Below, in pieces: positions 51,662 through 63,704 of a stretch of DNA of 64,000 nt. The notes beneath the pieces are model-generated. The model was not told the DNA's origin. It saw only the letters and a program-made list of their open reading frames with translations, and searched no databases. Position numbers and translations under genes: made by a program. Each line of letters starts with the position of its first letter. The stretch's first letter is position 1. Source of the DNA: Spisula solida (taxonomy: Eukaryota; Mollusca; Bivalvia; Venerida; Mactridae); NCBI GenBank assembly GCA_947247005.1, contig OX365952.1, forward strand, positions 51,006,722 through 51,070,721, read 5' to 3'.

Positions 51662-53940
51662 TGTTATGAGGGTTGTGTACGCCTCTAACGCTGTCTGCGT
51701 GTTTGACGACCGCAAAGCCCGCTACTCAGAGAGTAGTGATGTGTGCAGGAGTCCTATATATCGGACGCTGAAGGCTGTATCTATAGTCTGTAAAAACAGA
51801 TGACAAGACTTGTTAAAATTGTGATGTTTATTTTCCAATGTCCAAATTAAGAATGATAATACAAACTTATTAATTATTGATGTGCTATATTTGAGTATAT
51901 GTGAATACAGTTCAAATCGTTTAAAACATAAATGGGGAATCTCGCTTGGCTAGTGAGTGGACAATATAACGACTTGAAAAGTAACACATTCCCATCAAAT
52001 ATATCACATCTTACAAGTAATAATATTTCAACTTTACTAATAGTTTATAGATTTTAGTATAAACGGGAAAACATTATATATAGTAATGTGAAACTCAAAT
52101 AAATTGATCTTATAAAATAAGCAATAATTACTTCTATTGAAATTTATGTAAAAATATCTCAAACAATTATTATTTAGAAATAAGTACAACTACATTGTAA
52201 GGAGCAAAGTTGTCTCTAATCTGAACATTAATTAAATATACAAGTTACCAAAATAGCTCAGGCTTTCATATTTAAAATATAAGAACAAACTTATGAGAAT
52301 AAAGTTAAATCTCAGCATTAGTTAAAAAATACACATTTCCTTGTAAACATAGAATAAAACAGAACTTGTAAAATATCAAATTAGAACACCTACCTGTAAA
52401 AACAGATGACAAGACTTGTTAAAATTGTGATGTTTATTTTCCAATGTCCAAATTAAGAATGATGCAGGACATTGGAAATACTGTAGCTTGAAAGTTCTTG
52501 TCACAGGTGGTTTCTTAAAGTTTTGCTCAGGAGTTAAGTTAGGAATCCTTTGTTAACCATAATTGCAAAGTCTACATTTGATAATAATAACTGAAATAGC
52601 CACTAGGACAAAGAAGTGATAAAAACAATCCCTTAGACAAAAGGTGGTGGCTTCATTTATGTAACTACCTAAGTTTAACACTATCTGTATCCTATAATAT
52701 GGATTCAATAATAATGAATTGTTGTGCTTAATTAGAAAATGTTCAAAATATTGAAATTAAAATGAAAATATCATACTTTAATTATTATAATTGAAATCAG
52801 CATTTCAATACCATCATTTTGGTACTAAATTTTATATGATTATGTTTTCAATAAGCAAATAATGTGTTTGATAATTATGCAATAATATTGCTAATTAAGT
52901 AACTAAAAATTATGCAAAAATATTAATCATAATAATTCCTCCGGAGTCCTTTGGCTTTGGACCCCAGAGCCAAAAAAATAAAAATATTGATCATCATTTA
53001 AGGAAAAGTGTATACAATCCAATCAAGCGACATGTGTAATTTCAATAGTAAGTCTGTGACAAGGATGACGCCTGACAGGCGGTAAATTTTTTCTACAAAA
53101 AGATTAGCTTAAATTTTTTTTTTTTTATTTTTTTTTTTTTATATACATATACCTCATACACATATGTATAATGAAGCGGTTTGTGGTGTGTTGACTGTGT
53201 GGTGGCGCGTAATGTTAGCCACGCTCACCGGATGCTGCTGCTGGTCCTGCTGACGTTGGTATAAGTTTCCAAACGTTGATGTTGATAGATATAAGTGTCC
53301 AACCGTTGATGTAAAACTAACTTTGTCAGGTTTAGATATTTTTAATTTAGTTCAACAAATGTATATTTCACAAAGTTTATAATAACGCATATTGTCACAA
53401 AGTTAAGTTCTCACAAAGTTATTAATCAATTGGTAATCCAATAATCATATTTTAACTTGAACTCAAGTTACTATTTAATATGGTACTCCATCTTTAGTCC
53501 TACTTATGTGCTAGTTAGGAACTCCTAACTAACACAACCTAACGCCTAAAAATTACTAGTTACTCTTAATAAGATTTCCTTGACTTATATACAAAATCTG
53601 TAGACATTGACACCTAGAGCAATTGATCTCAAAGGAAGTGGCTTTTAACACTTAATAATAAAACAGTCAAACATGATTATTTTAAGACTTCAATCTATGA
53701 CAATTAAACAATAGGTGTAAAATTAATAAAAGAAAGTTTGCAACATGGTTTGAAAGATATGGCTTGATAGGAAATTGATAACATCTCAGGAAACAAGGTA
53801 TTATAATTAAGAACTCAAAATTGATATGTGTTCAGAGATTGAGCAATATTATTTGAAAGTAGAATTTTAAACAATAGAAACCATGATTGGTTATGTAACA
53901 ATGATTATGAAAAATAAATGGCAAATTTTACATCATAAAA
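51662..53940 (-). repeat. 3' LTR (inner edge uncertain)
   Basis: The outer end tgttatgag at 51662 is certain by match to 63705. The inner edge is uncertain because the 5' LTR is cut by the window. A candidate is near 53936-53949, where the minus strand has gttggggagaac, a purine-rich tract, ahead of TGATGTAAAA. A ~72-bp segment is repeated inside (51789-51860 and 52392-52463). A poly-T/AT-rich run is at 53107-53165. Confidence 0.6.
53167..53940. repeat. 774-bp direct repeat, copy 1
   Basis: Identical on reading to 54492-55265, offset 1325 bp. Left of it is the poly-T/AT run; right of it is the candidate purine tract. Confidence 0.9.
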
Positions 53941-54491
53941 GTTCTCCCCAACTTAATTAACTTTCGACCTCGAAAGTAAAAGAATAGAACAATTATTAAG
54001 GATATTTATTCACTTGACAATTATGTTAAATTTGCATGTAAATTCATAAGTTCAATAATATTGCAACATTCATATTATCCCTAGTTAACCTATCAAAAGG
54101 AATGCAATAGCACGTAGTCATATAAGGAAGCATATCTCCTGTATGAAATAAGTTTTAATATTTTTCAAAGTTAATAATTAAGTACAGCACACACATAGTG
54201 CGCAAAACAGTAACAAATCCGGTGCATATAGTCAAATGTTGTCACTTCACCACAGTTCACACTTCACTATTTATGTCCTCGGTACTTCATGATCGACTGC
54301 AAACTTTGAACTTGCCGTTTGTTGCCTATTATCGTCTGACGGACTCCATCTTGACGTCATTGGTATTTTTCGATGTTTACTGCACGTCTTCACAAGTATG
54401 GGGAATACTCGCTTGCTGTTCTCGAGGATCCAAGGTACCGAGAAAGCTACGACAGCTAAAAAGTGTCGTATCCCGGATGTCTCACACCAAC
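53941..54491. other. Spacer between the 774-bp repeats
   Basis: Non-coding on present evidence. Contains the perfect stem actttcga-cc-tcgaaagt at about 53961-53978. The + strand open frame 54198-54578 reads into copy 2 and shows no recognisable motif. Confidence 0.5.
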
Positions 54492-55265
54492 TATAATGAA
54501 GCGGTTTGTGGTGTGTTGACTGTGTGGTGGCGCGTAATGTTAGCCACGCTCACCGGATGCTGCTGCTGGTCCTGCTGACGTTGGTATAAGTTTCCAAACG
54601 TTGATGTTGATAGATATAAGTGTCCAACCGTTGATGTAAAACTAACTTTGTCAGGTTTAGATATTTTTAATTTAGTTCAACAAATGTATATTTCACAAAG
54701 TTTATAATAACGCATATTGTCACAAAGTTAAGTTCTCACAAAGTTATTAATCAATTGGTAATCCAATAATCATATTTTAACTTGAACTCAAGTTACTATT
54801 TAATATGGTACTCCATCTTTAGTCCTACTTATGTGCTAGTTAGGAACTCCTAACTAACACAACCTAACGCCTAAAAATTACTAGTTACTCTTAATAAGAT
54901 TTCCTTGACTTATATACAAAATCTGTAGACATTGACACCTAGAGCAATTGATCTCAAAGGAAGTGGCTTTTAACACTTAATAATAAAACAGTCAAACATG
55001 ATTATTTTAAGACTTCAATCTATGACAATTAAACAATAGGTGTAAAATTAATAAAAGAAAGTTTGCAACATGGTTTGAAAGATATGGCTTGATAGGAAAT
55101 TGATAACATCTCAGGAAACAAGGTATTATAATTAAGAACTCAAAATTGATATGTGTTCAGAGATTGAGCAATATTATTTGAAAGTAGAATTTTAAACAAT
55201 AGAAACCATGATTGGTTATGTAACAATGATTATGAAAAATAAATGGCAAATTTTACATCATAAAA
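54492..55265. repeat. 774-bp direct repeat, copy 2
   Basis: Same sequence as copy 1. Its flanks differ: caccaac on the left and tatgtac on the right. Confidence 0.9.
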
Positions 55266-55623
55266 TATGTACAAAAATACAAGGATATACATTAAAATGA
55301 AATACAATCAAAAACAAAAATGCCACTGCAGAGCAAAATTATATACAAGAAAATACAATTTGCGCAAATAAAGAAGCGTACGACTATTTCGCGACACAAG
55401 TCCGTGTGCGACATCTATAAAGCATCACAAACGTGAGCTGGCAACACCATGCGATGTGCAACAATAAAACATTTGTACGTACATATGTAACAACACAGAA
55501 ATGTCTGTGAAAAATATAAAGCATCACAATTGTGAGCTAGCAACACTATGCAGTGTGCAATAATAATACAGATGAACCTCCATATAATATGATATGAACC
55601 ATATAAGTAGGAATGCATAATAA
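55266..55623. other. Non-coding region after env, with a ~50-bp duplicated segment
   Basis: ataaagcatcacaa..gtgagct..gcaacac..gtgcaa occurs at about 55418 and again at about 55516 with a few differences. No gene recognised. Confidence 0.5.
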
Positions 55624-58068
55624 TTAACCCAGCAAGGAATCACATTTTGATGTTGATAGTGGTGATATATAACCACTATGTTCAGTATGAAGATGAATGA
55701 AGAAAGGTTTCTGTAAGATTTTGGTTAACTTATAACTCTGCCAAAGTGATAGTTTTACTTCTGTGGGAACCTGGTACACTTCGTTTGTCAGCTCATTATC
55801 AACAGAAAAATCATCCCAAGTCAGTTTGAGTAAAGGAAACAATCTAGATCCCTGAATATGAAGTCTTGACACTGTGTCAGGCAGACTAAATTTGACTTGT
55901 GAAGGGCACAAAATGAGTTTCATTATTTGTATGAATATACATTGATCTGCACTAGTGACCTCCAACAGTAGAATGGATGACTTCCTAAGTTTTACAAATT
56001 TAGTAAGTAAGACTATTAACAAAACTGTATTGAAAAGCATTAACATGAAGTTTGCATGCTCCCATGATAATGTCAATGTGAAATCAAACTCAGTCTCATA
56101 CTCTGGCTTAGGTGTATAGATGAAAGATGGCAGAGTAGATGGCACGGCCTTGATATGACGACTTTGCTGAAGAGCAAGTACAGCCGTAGACAGTTTCTTT
56201 ATCTTAAGGAACATACCTAACACCAAAATAGTAGTAATTAGTGTGGAACTAAATGCTCCGATAATAAGTATCCCATTGAAATCAGGCCAGTCTGATTGAA
56301 TTGCGATTTGGCCATCTAATAGAGGTTCAGCTAAAGTTTGAAAAACTATATCATCGTTCTTGGCTATTTCTACCATTTTTGACAAGTTGAGATGATTTTT
56401 GTTGTCATCTGCCAATATGTTAGACATTGCATGGTTGTAAAGTTTAAACTTTGGCACTGTAACATTCAATGGTTTCAAAAATGTAGAATCACCAAAAATA
56501 TGTTGGAACTTATCATTTTCAAAGAATTCTTGTAGCAAAACTAAATTGACTGGATGCAATTTGGTAATCTGATTAACATTTGTATTATTACATGAAATGA
56601 GTCTTGGTGGCAAATAGAATTCAGTACTGCTCAAAGAACATTCACACGGCAAATCAAAAATACAAAAATTGCAACCATGCACCATTTGATGTTTACCACT
56701 GCACTCCATAGACAAGTATGGTGACTTATACAATAAGATTTTGCTATATGAAAGTTCAATGATTTTCGGACTAATAGCATCATGAACAAATCTAAAACTA
56801 CAATGCTGATGAACATTAGCTCTGTTGTTCCCAAATAATGCCAAAATACATGAGTCTTTAGTTACAGGTATGAGAGGCAAGTTGATGTGACAATGTTTAT
56901 GTGCAGAACCATGACAAGTAGCCAGTTGAGATTCACTAATGTGGACGTAGTACTGTTCATTTGATGTCATTGCAAAATAACTTGGCATATCCAACAGTTG
57001 AGTTGCATGACTTGATGTTTCATTGATAGGAATGGGTACTGAAACTACTTTGAACAAATCAAGGGGGTCCTTGGAATATGAAATAGGGACTTTCAATGTT
57101 AAGTACAATAATGATTTGGTTCTGGTGTACAGGAACTTAGAGTTATGATAAAACTCAGATGCGGATTTGCTACCTACATAGAATCCCGTATAGTTCTTAG
57201 AAAGAATTGACTGTATATCATTTAACGTAGATTGTAAAACATCAACAGGTATTATAAGTGGGGATAATCTACCATTGGATAGATCAATGGTACCTAACTT
57301 AAACTCATCAAGCTCATGATTCAAGGTGTTTGACAAAGTGAGCTGCTGAAGCAACAGTGTGGACATGTCCGAAAATGTGTCTTGTACAGAATTTGCGTTT
57401 TTCTCTACTTCTTTTTGGATTGACTGGATAGCTAAATGGTTTTGTTTCACCCCTTCAACTAGATTATTCATTCTTTCATTTGACTGTGCCGTAAAGGAGC
57501 TAAGATGTTGACCATGCTGAACAAGGGCATTAGCATTACTCTCAGTACGTTTGTTTAACGCATTCATATGTTTGGCCAAAACATTTACATCATCTACTGT
57601 TGCTGTACCAAAAAGTGATTTGGAGAATTTACCTATAAATGGTAAAAGGGAACGTTTGCTTCTTGATTTATCTACGATGTTAGTATGCGGAACAAGCTTA
57701 TCAATGAGTGCCAGGGTATGATTTAGCCTAGTACTAGTTTCAATTCTTAACAAGTTGAGCTGACTCACAACATCAGATATAATCTTACAAGTGTCTTTAT
57801 TTTGAGTACATAGTTCGAAAGCTGGGAACCAAACATGCTCTGGAAGGTTGATTTCAAAAGTATGTAACCAGTATTCTCTCGACAGTGTCAATGAAGCTTC
57901 CTTTTGGAACACAACACCATAATTCAATCTTGGAATCAAGTTGGTGGCTGATGCATGGGATGTAAAAGAGAACAATATCAGGACTAGGAGGATTGCACTC
58001 GACAAGGATCCATCTGAAAGTACATAAAAAAAAATACCAATAGTGAGATGGGTTGGATTTGTTAGCAC
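55624..58068 (-). CDS. Env-like fusion glycoprotein of the Gypsy-class element
   Basis: 814 codons from the first ATG. A hydrophobic signal segment lies at ~22-40, a furin-type site RSKR at 136-139, and directly after it a hydrophobic, glycine-containing stretch starting SLLPFIG, as in the fusion peptides of errantivirus Env and baculovirus F proteins. A long heptad-like helical region (~155-240) follows, then a cysteine-containing middle, a membrane segment at ~597-618, and a second hydrophobic stretch at ~672-692. In these families the protein mediates membrane fusion. Here function is inferred. The frame is intact. A splice acceptor (tactttcag) about 50 bases inside the open frame, directly ahead of the signal segment, suggests the mature message is spliced and the first ~18 residues may not be used. 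Confidence 0.8.
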   Translation of the reverse strand: MLTNPTHLTIGIFFYVLSDGSLSSAILLVLILFSFTSHASATNLIPRLNYGVVFQKEASLTLSREYWLHTFEINLPEHVWFPAFELCTQNKDTCKIISDVVSQLNLLRIETSTRLNHTLALIDKLVPHTNIVDKSRSKRSLLPFIGKFSKSLFGTATVDDVNVLAKHMNALNKRTESNANALVQHGQHLSSFTAQSNERMNNLVEGVKQNHLAIQSIQKEVEKNANSVQDTFSDMSTLLLQQLTLSNTLNHELDEFKLGTIDLSNGRLSPLIIPVDVLQSTLNDIQSILSKNYTGFYVGSKSASEFYHNSKFLYTRTKSLLYLTLKVPISYSKDPLDLFKVVSVPIPINETSSHATQLLDMPSYFAMTSNEQYYVHISESQLATCHGSAHKHCHINLPLIPVTKDSCILALFGNNRANVHQHCSFRFVHDAISPKIIELSYSKILLYKSPYLSMECSGKHQMVHGCNFCIFDLPCECSLSSTEFYLPPRLISCNNTNVNQITKLHPVNLVLLQEFFENDKFQHIFGDSTFLKPLNVTVPKFKLYNHAMSNILADDNKNHLNLSKMVEIAKNDDIVFQTLAEPLLDGQIAIQSDWPDFNGILIIGAFSSTLITTILVLGMFLKIKKLSTAVLALQQSRHIKAVPSTLPSFIYTPKPEYETEFDFTLTLSWEHANFMLMLFNTVLLIVLLTKFVKLRKSSILLLEVTSADQCIFIQIMKLILCPSQVKFSLPDTVSRLHIQGSRLFPLLKLTWDDFSVDNELTNEVYQVPTEVKLSLWQSYKLTKILQKPFFIHLHTEHSGYISPLSTSKCDSLLG

Positions 58069-58210
58069 TTATAAGTCAAGGAATAGAATTCCTTAATCTC
58101 ACTATTGGGAAAATAATTTTGAATTTTTGAAAAATGGGCGCCCTAAACGTTTCTAGCAAGCCTAGCTAGATGTGATAGACCTTGTCAAGCATTTGCAATA
58201 AATGAACTAT
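58069..58210 (-). other. pol-env spacer
   Basis: 142 bp between the pol stop and the first env ATG. Env is in a different frame from pol. Confidence 0.7.
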
Positions 58211-61200
58211 TTAGTTATCTTGCTGTTTCCTCCAGAAAGTCCTAGTTTTGTACCGTTTTCTTTTACGACCTGCTTTTGTGTGAGTTTTCCAGTATTGTTC
58301 AAGGAAATCAGGGTCAATAAGTGCTTCTGTTAACCATTCAGCTTTCTTTTTACCTTCCAAGTAACACTTGAAGTACCTAACCTTTTTATACATCTTGATA
58401 TCTTTTATCTGTCTGGGTATTATTAATGCAGACGGAGGTTTCTGTACAGGCTGGGAACCAGGAACAGAACTAGGCTCATCTTTCTGAGACGAACTACTAG
58501 TAGATTCACCAGGCTGATTGTCAGACTGGGGGCGTTTGGTCTCAACAGACTTGGATTTACTTTTAGCCTGAGGACCGGGTGCCACAACAATCTGTGTTGT
58601 ATTGTCAGTTCGAATGTTATGGTCCTCTACAGACTGACCAGTCAGTTGAGTAGAGTGACCTTTGTTATCGATCTGAGGATCATTCATGGACATTTCACTA
58701 TCACTGATAGTTGAGTCAGACTCAATACGTTCCTGATAATGCTTTATTCTTTCAGCATTTACAAGAGCTTTATGAATCTTGTTAGTTTGACAGTTCTGAA
58801 TTTTGTAAGTGTATGACTTAGACCCTGTATCTACGATAGTAAATGGGCCATCCCACTTGTTAGATAATTTGGGGGAAAGACCTGGCTTTGTAGCATTACA
58901 CCTCAACAGAACTTTATCATTTATTTTGAAATCAGGAATTTTTGCTTTCTTGTCAAACCTTATCTTTGATTTTTCTTTGGCCAGTTCCATATTCTCTTTA
59001 GCAATATTCTTAGCAATTTTGAGTTCATCTATCAAATCTTTAAGAAATTGTTTAGCGTGAGCAGGCATGGCAGGCTTTGGAAGCAAATCTAAATCAACTG
59101 GAAGTGTCATTTCTTTACCAAAGACTAGATGAAATGGAGAGAACCCTGATGACTCAGTTGCAGGTGTACACCTGAATGCCATCATAATACTTGGTAATAA
59201 GCTTGACCAATTCATTTGATTTTTATCAACATATGCAGTCAGTACCTTAGCTAAAGTACTGTTCGCACGTTCGACTGTGGAATTTGACTGAGGGTGATAA
59301 GCACTAGTGTGATATCTCTTAATTTGAAACAATTCACAAAGTGCACTAACAAGTTTTGACATGAAATTCCGGCCACGATCGGACACAAGTGAGCGGGGTG
59401 CCCCGAAACGACAGATGAACTCATTATAAAGAATTGTTGCTATTTCTTGTGCACTCTGAGTATGGAGTGGGAAAGCTTCAGACCATTTAGAGAAACTATC
59501 AATAAGCAAAAGAATGTACTGATGTCCCTGTTTGGTTTTCGGGAGTGGTCCTAAAATGTCTATATGTACTCTAGTCATTGTATCTTCTACAGGTAAAGGG
59601 TGCAGAGGAGGTGGTTTCCTATGCCTATCAGTTTTTGACCTCTGACAGGAGTCGCACGACCCTACATAATCTTTAATTTCCTGGTGCATTCCTGGGAACC
59701 AGTACTTATGTCTAAGCTTCTGGAATGTTCGCTGAATTCCAAAATGACCCCCTCCTACTAAACTGTCATGATAATGATAGATTAATTCTTTCCGTTTACA
59801 TTTAGGAACAACTAACTGAAAAACTAAATGTTCAGATAACTCTCCTTTTCCTTTAAGGTTTGGTTGCCAGAGATGATACAAAACACCATCTTTCATGACA
59901 AACTGATTCTCAGCCTTTAAACATGTTCTTTGCTTTTTCTCGTCAAGGGGCATAACTCTAGTCTCTAAGTATTCTATGAGGAAATCAAGGTCGGGACATG
60001 CTCTTTGCAAAGCAGACATGTCCTTATCAGGCACAGAGTCAACTTTATCAATTTCATGAATGGTATTGACAAGAATATTATCCCCGTATGCTAATTCAGC
60101 CTCAATTAAACAAACATTATCAGATGAGTCTGTCCCAGAACTGTCAATATCACTACTAGTGTGTGACTGTGAGTTTACCTCGGAAGACTTGACATCAGAG
60201 TCAGAAGTTGAGTTTGAATCACCTGAATGGCTTGTAATTTCTGAATCAACATTGATAATCGGGTCTAGTTCAGTATCTGATTGACGAGTGCTTGGCTTAG
60301 ATTTAACAGAATCATTTTTACCCGAACTGTCTTGATCATAAGGTATGCGCGAGATTGCATCAGCATTTGCATTTTTGCGACCAGGCTTATGAATTATTTC
60401 AAATGAGTACCCCTGAAGCATGGTAACCCATCGACCAAGCCTACCTTTAGGATCTTTCAGAGTTTGTAAATATGATAATGCCTTATGATCAGTAAATACA
60501 GTGAATTTCTTATGAGAGAGGTAATGCCGATAAGCCTTTATACCGTCAACAACAGCCAAACACTCTTGATCAGTTACCGACCATTTCTTTTCATCCTTAG
60601 AAAGAGCTCTACCCCCATAAGCAATTACATATTCTTTGCCTGAATTGTCTTTCTGTCCTAATACATAACCTATAGCATATCCCGATGCATCACAAGACAG
60701 GAAAAATTCCTTACTCATATCAGGATAACCCAAAATTGGTGCCGAAGTTAATGCATTTTTAAGTTCTTGAAATGCTTTTTGGCAACTATCAGTCCAGTCC
60801 CCAGATTTAAACCTACCCTTTTTGTTTCCCTTAAGTAAATTGTTCAACGGTGAAGCAATATAAGCAAAACCTTTCACAAACTTCCTGTAATAATTACAAA
60901 GTCCTAGAAAACTTCTCAACTCAGTTTGTGACCTAGGGACAGGAAAATTCCTAACCTTTTCAGTTTTCTCTGGGTCAACAGACACACCATCTTTTGACAA
61001 TATATGGCCAAGAAACATTACTTTTTCTAAACCAAACTTACACTTGTCATGTTTTAACGTTAAATTGGCTTCTCTCAATTTACAAAACACCTCACCTAGG
61101 TGCTGCAAGTGCTCATCAAAATTTCTACTAAAGACTAAAATGTCATCAATGTAACATAGTACAAATTTCCAATGTAACCCTCTCAGAACTTGTGACATTA

Positions 61201-62650
61201 ACATCTGGAAAGACATAGGAGCATTTTTCATACCAAAAGGGAGCCTGTTAAATTCAAAAACACCCTCATGTGTAATAAATGCAGATTTGTGTTTAGTAGC
61301 AGGATCGAGTTCCATTTGGAAATATGCTGAATTTAAGTCTAAGGTTGAAAATATAGTAGCAGAAGATTCACCTATGCAGTCAAAAACATCTTCCAACCTC
61401 GGCAATGGATGAGATATAGATTTTGTGATCTTGTTCAATTTTCGGTAATCAATGGCAAATCGATAAGTATCATTTTTCTTTCGAACCAGCACAACCGGGC
61501 TATTCCATATTGAAGTCGATTGACTAACAATATGTTGCTTGAGCATCTCATGAGTTTGACGTTCAATTTCAGCTTTTTGTAAAGGACCCTGTCTATAATG
61601 ATTCATATGCACAGGTTTAGCTCCTGGCTCAGTGTCTATCCTATGCTTAAATACATTAGTTTTACCAATGGTTGATAATGAACTAGAGAAAACATCACAG
61701 TTCTGAGATAGGAAATGTTCAAGTTTCGAGCACTGTTCAGGAGTCAAATTTGAGTTAGAGATGTCAAATTTAAATTCATCTTCTAAACTTTCAGCACTAC
61801 CATTGTTTTCAGACAAAACATTTATTTGAGCACATTTTTGAGAAGCACAATTTTCGTCAAGAGTAAATATTGCATCAGTATGAACTTGACTAACTGACGC
61901 TAAGGTAAAATTTATCGGTAAGTGAATATCAACATCAGTTGGGTTCATTATTCGAACAACAGCATTAAGGTTTTTATTTGACTTTGACTTTCTAGCTTTA
62001 ACTAGACATCTAGCCAGCATAAAACCTTTATCTGTTGGTATGGGTTCTAACAAAACAATTTCATCTCTGAAAGTTCTAGACAATGTTACAGGAATATTTG
62101 TTTCCTCATGGGCAAGAATACTAACAGGAGAAGTAGTTTTAGCACACCCTGAGCTCACATTCAGTTTTGTTTTTAATAGACCTTCTCTAACATAAAAAGT
62201 TCCACGACCTAAGTCAACAAAACACTGGTTGTCATACATAAAGTCAATACCAATAATTAAAGAATGGTGCAAAGACTCTAGCACATGAAACTTATAAGTG
62301 ATTTGACATCCAGCAATCACTATAGGGACGTCAATCTGACCTAGCACATCAACACTCTTGCCACCTACGCCAGAAACTTGTTTTAAATTACAGCACTGAA
62401 CAGAATTCAAATCTAAACCAGCCTTTTTGATGAAAGATTTTGAAATGCAGGATATGGATGCACCTGTATCAACTAGACCCTGACATTTTGCATTATTTAC
62501 CCTAACTTGAATTGTATTCTTGTTTAATGGAGCAATTAATGAAACAGAGTTAGAATCTTTTAAGGTTTCAGCATAATTGACTTGCTTAGGCTGAGTTTTC
62601 CCATTGTGCCCATTCACAGACTTTTGCCTACGAACAGGCGCGAGTCCCTA
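58211..62650 (-). CDS. Gypsy-class pol, expressed through a gag UAG
   Basis: Open from directly after the gag UAG (62648-62650) to 58211, about 1478 codons. Counting from the GTG at 62617: retropepsin DTGAS at ~50-54; reverse transcriptase with YIDD at ~488; RNase H (CDASG ~640, TDHKALSYL ~705); integrase finger (H-x3-H-type region to CDSCQ, ~945-992); DDE core with D in HIDILG (~1017), D in VSDRGRNF (~1077) and E in VERANS (~1115); and a GPF-like C-terminal module. A serine/aspartate-rich linker (~780-870) separates RNase H and integrase. The first ATG-coded methionine comes at ~127, beyond the protease site, so synthesis must begin in gag. All catalytic residues are present. Confidence 0.9.
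62618..62650 (-). promoter_or_regulatory. Probable stop-codon readthrough signal between gag and pol
   Basis: UAG is followed by G (UAGGGA), the context used by gammaretroviruses. One base later an RNA hairpin can form: GACU (62646-62643) with AGUC (62622-62619) and GCCU (62639-62636) with AGGC (62629-62626), a three-base internal loop and a six-base end loop. Gag and pol are in the same frame. Readthrough is inferred. Confidence 0.6.
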
Positions 62651-63682
62651 TTTATTAGCATTATTTCTACCGTTAAGTGAGTGACAATAATAGGCAGTGT
62701 GGCCATACTTTCCACACCACTGACATGTTTGACGTTGTGATTCCTTACTATAATAATTAAAATCATTCCTACCTTGATTGTGTTGGTAGCGTCTCCTGGA
62801 CCAATTTTGGCGATCTGGTTGAGGTTGTGGTTGTTGCTGTTGTTGTGGGTGTTCATGTTTAATCTGTTTCAAGGTATCACATAATTGTTTAACCATGTCT
62901 GTTAGCTCATTAATCTTCTGATCACTGTTCCCAGTATGAATGCTGGACACTTCAATAGAGTCATTTACAGTCTGTTCTGCTCGAATAGCAGCTTGACGAG
63001 CCTCATTTAACGTCGATAGGGATTGAGGCTTCACCAAATTTCTCAATGATGGGTATAGCCCATCTACAAAGTTTGACACTAACCAAGTTTCAGGCATGCC
63101 TTTATCGTTAGTCTGTTTGATGAACCTTGTCGTATAAGACCATATGGATTCTGCTGGTTTTTGTTTAAGCGAGCTTACTGAAAAGCCCGCGTCACTACCA
63201 TCGAACCTACTCTCGAATGCTGGAATAAGTTGGTCGGCATCTTGTTGGACTTCTACTGGCAGCGACTCATACCAGGCCAGTGCCTGGTCTACGAGGTGAA
63301 ATTGGAAGGTATTTTGAACTTTGGTGTCATTCCACCCGTACATGTTTTTACAGAGCTGTCTATAACTCTGGAGCCATTTCGAGGCCTTGCATCCAGGGGC
63401 CCCTTCAAAAGCTTTTACTTTACATTCTGGCCCCTTCGATGCCATTTCTTCAGTAGAGTTGGTAGCAGTTGAAACGTCTGGCTGGTCTTCGGAATGTACG
63501 GTGGCTGTATTGTTGTCCACGGGGTGAACTTCTACCGGTACGTGTATGGTAGTTGACGTAGTTGCAGTGTCTAGCAGGGTGTCTTTTGGTGGAACCTTTC
63601 TGCTGACGAGTGTCTTGTTCGATAACTTGCCTTGCGACCTCAGGAATGTGGTTTGGCTTTTGTTCTGCGGAGTCCCAGACAT
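62648..63682 (-). CDS. Gag of the env-bearing Gypsy element
   Basis: 344 codons from ATG to UAG. A Thr/Pro-rich N-terminus (~1-80), a capsid-like helical region (~88-235) with WLQSYRQLCKNMYGW and WYESLP, a glutamine-rich low-complexity part (~279-290), a basic stretch, and one zinc knuckle C-x2-C-x4-H-x4-C at 320-333. The ATG at 63680-63682 is about 22 bases from the 5' LTR edge, a very short leader. It would assemble into particles that package element RNA. Confidence 0.85.
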   Translation of the reverse strand: MSGTPQNKSQTTFLRSQGKLSNKTLVSRKVPPKDTLLDTATTSTTIHVPVEVHPVDNNTATVHSEDQPDVSTATNSTEEMASKGPECKVKAFEGAPGCKASKWLQSYRQLCKNMYGWNDTKVQNTFQFHLVDQALAWYESLPVEVQQDADQLIPAFESRFDGSDAGFSVSSLKQKPAESIWSYTTRFIKQTNDKGMPETWLVSNFVDGLYPSLRNLVKPQSLSTLNEARQAAIRAEQTVNDSIEVSSIHTGNSDQKINELTDMVKQLCDTLKQIKHEHPQQQQQPQPQPDRQNWSRRRYQHNQGRNDFNYYSKESQRQTCQWCGKYGHTAYYCHSLNGRNNANK

Positions 63683-63704
63683 AGGATCTTATCTCCACCA
63701 AAAC

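Noticed and set aside
54198..54578. 126-aa + strand open frame
   Set aside because: Overlaps the 774-bp repeat and an element's non-coding region on the opposite strand, with no recognised motif.
62614..62856. 80-aa frame overlapping the gag end
   Set aside because: Different frame, no motif. The gag-pol junction is explained by the shared frame and UAG.
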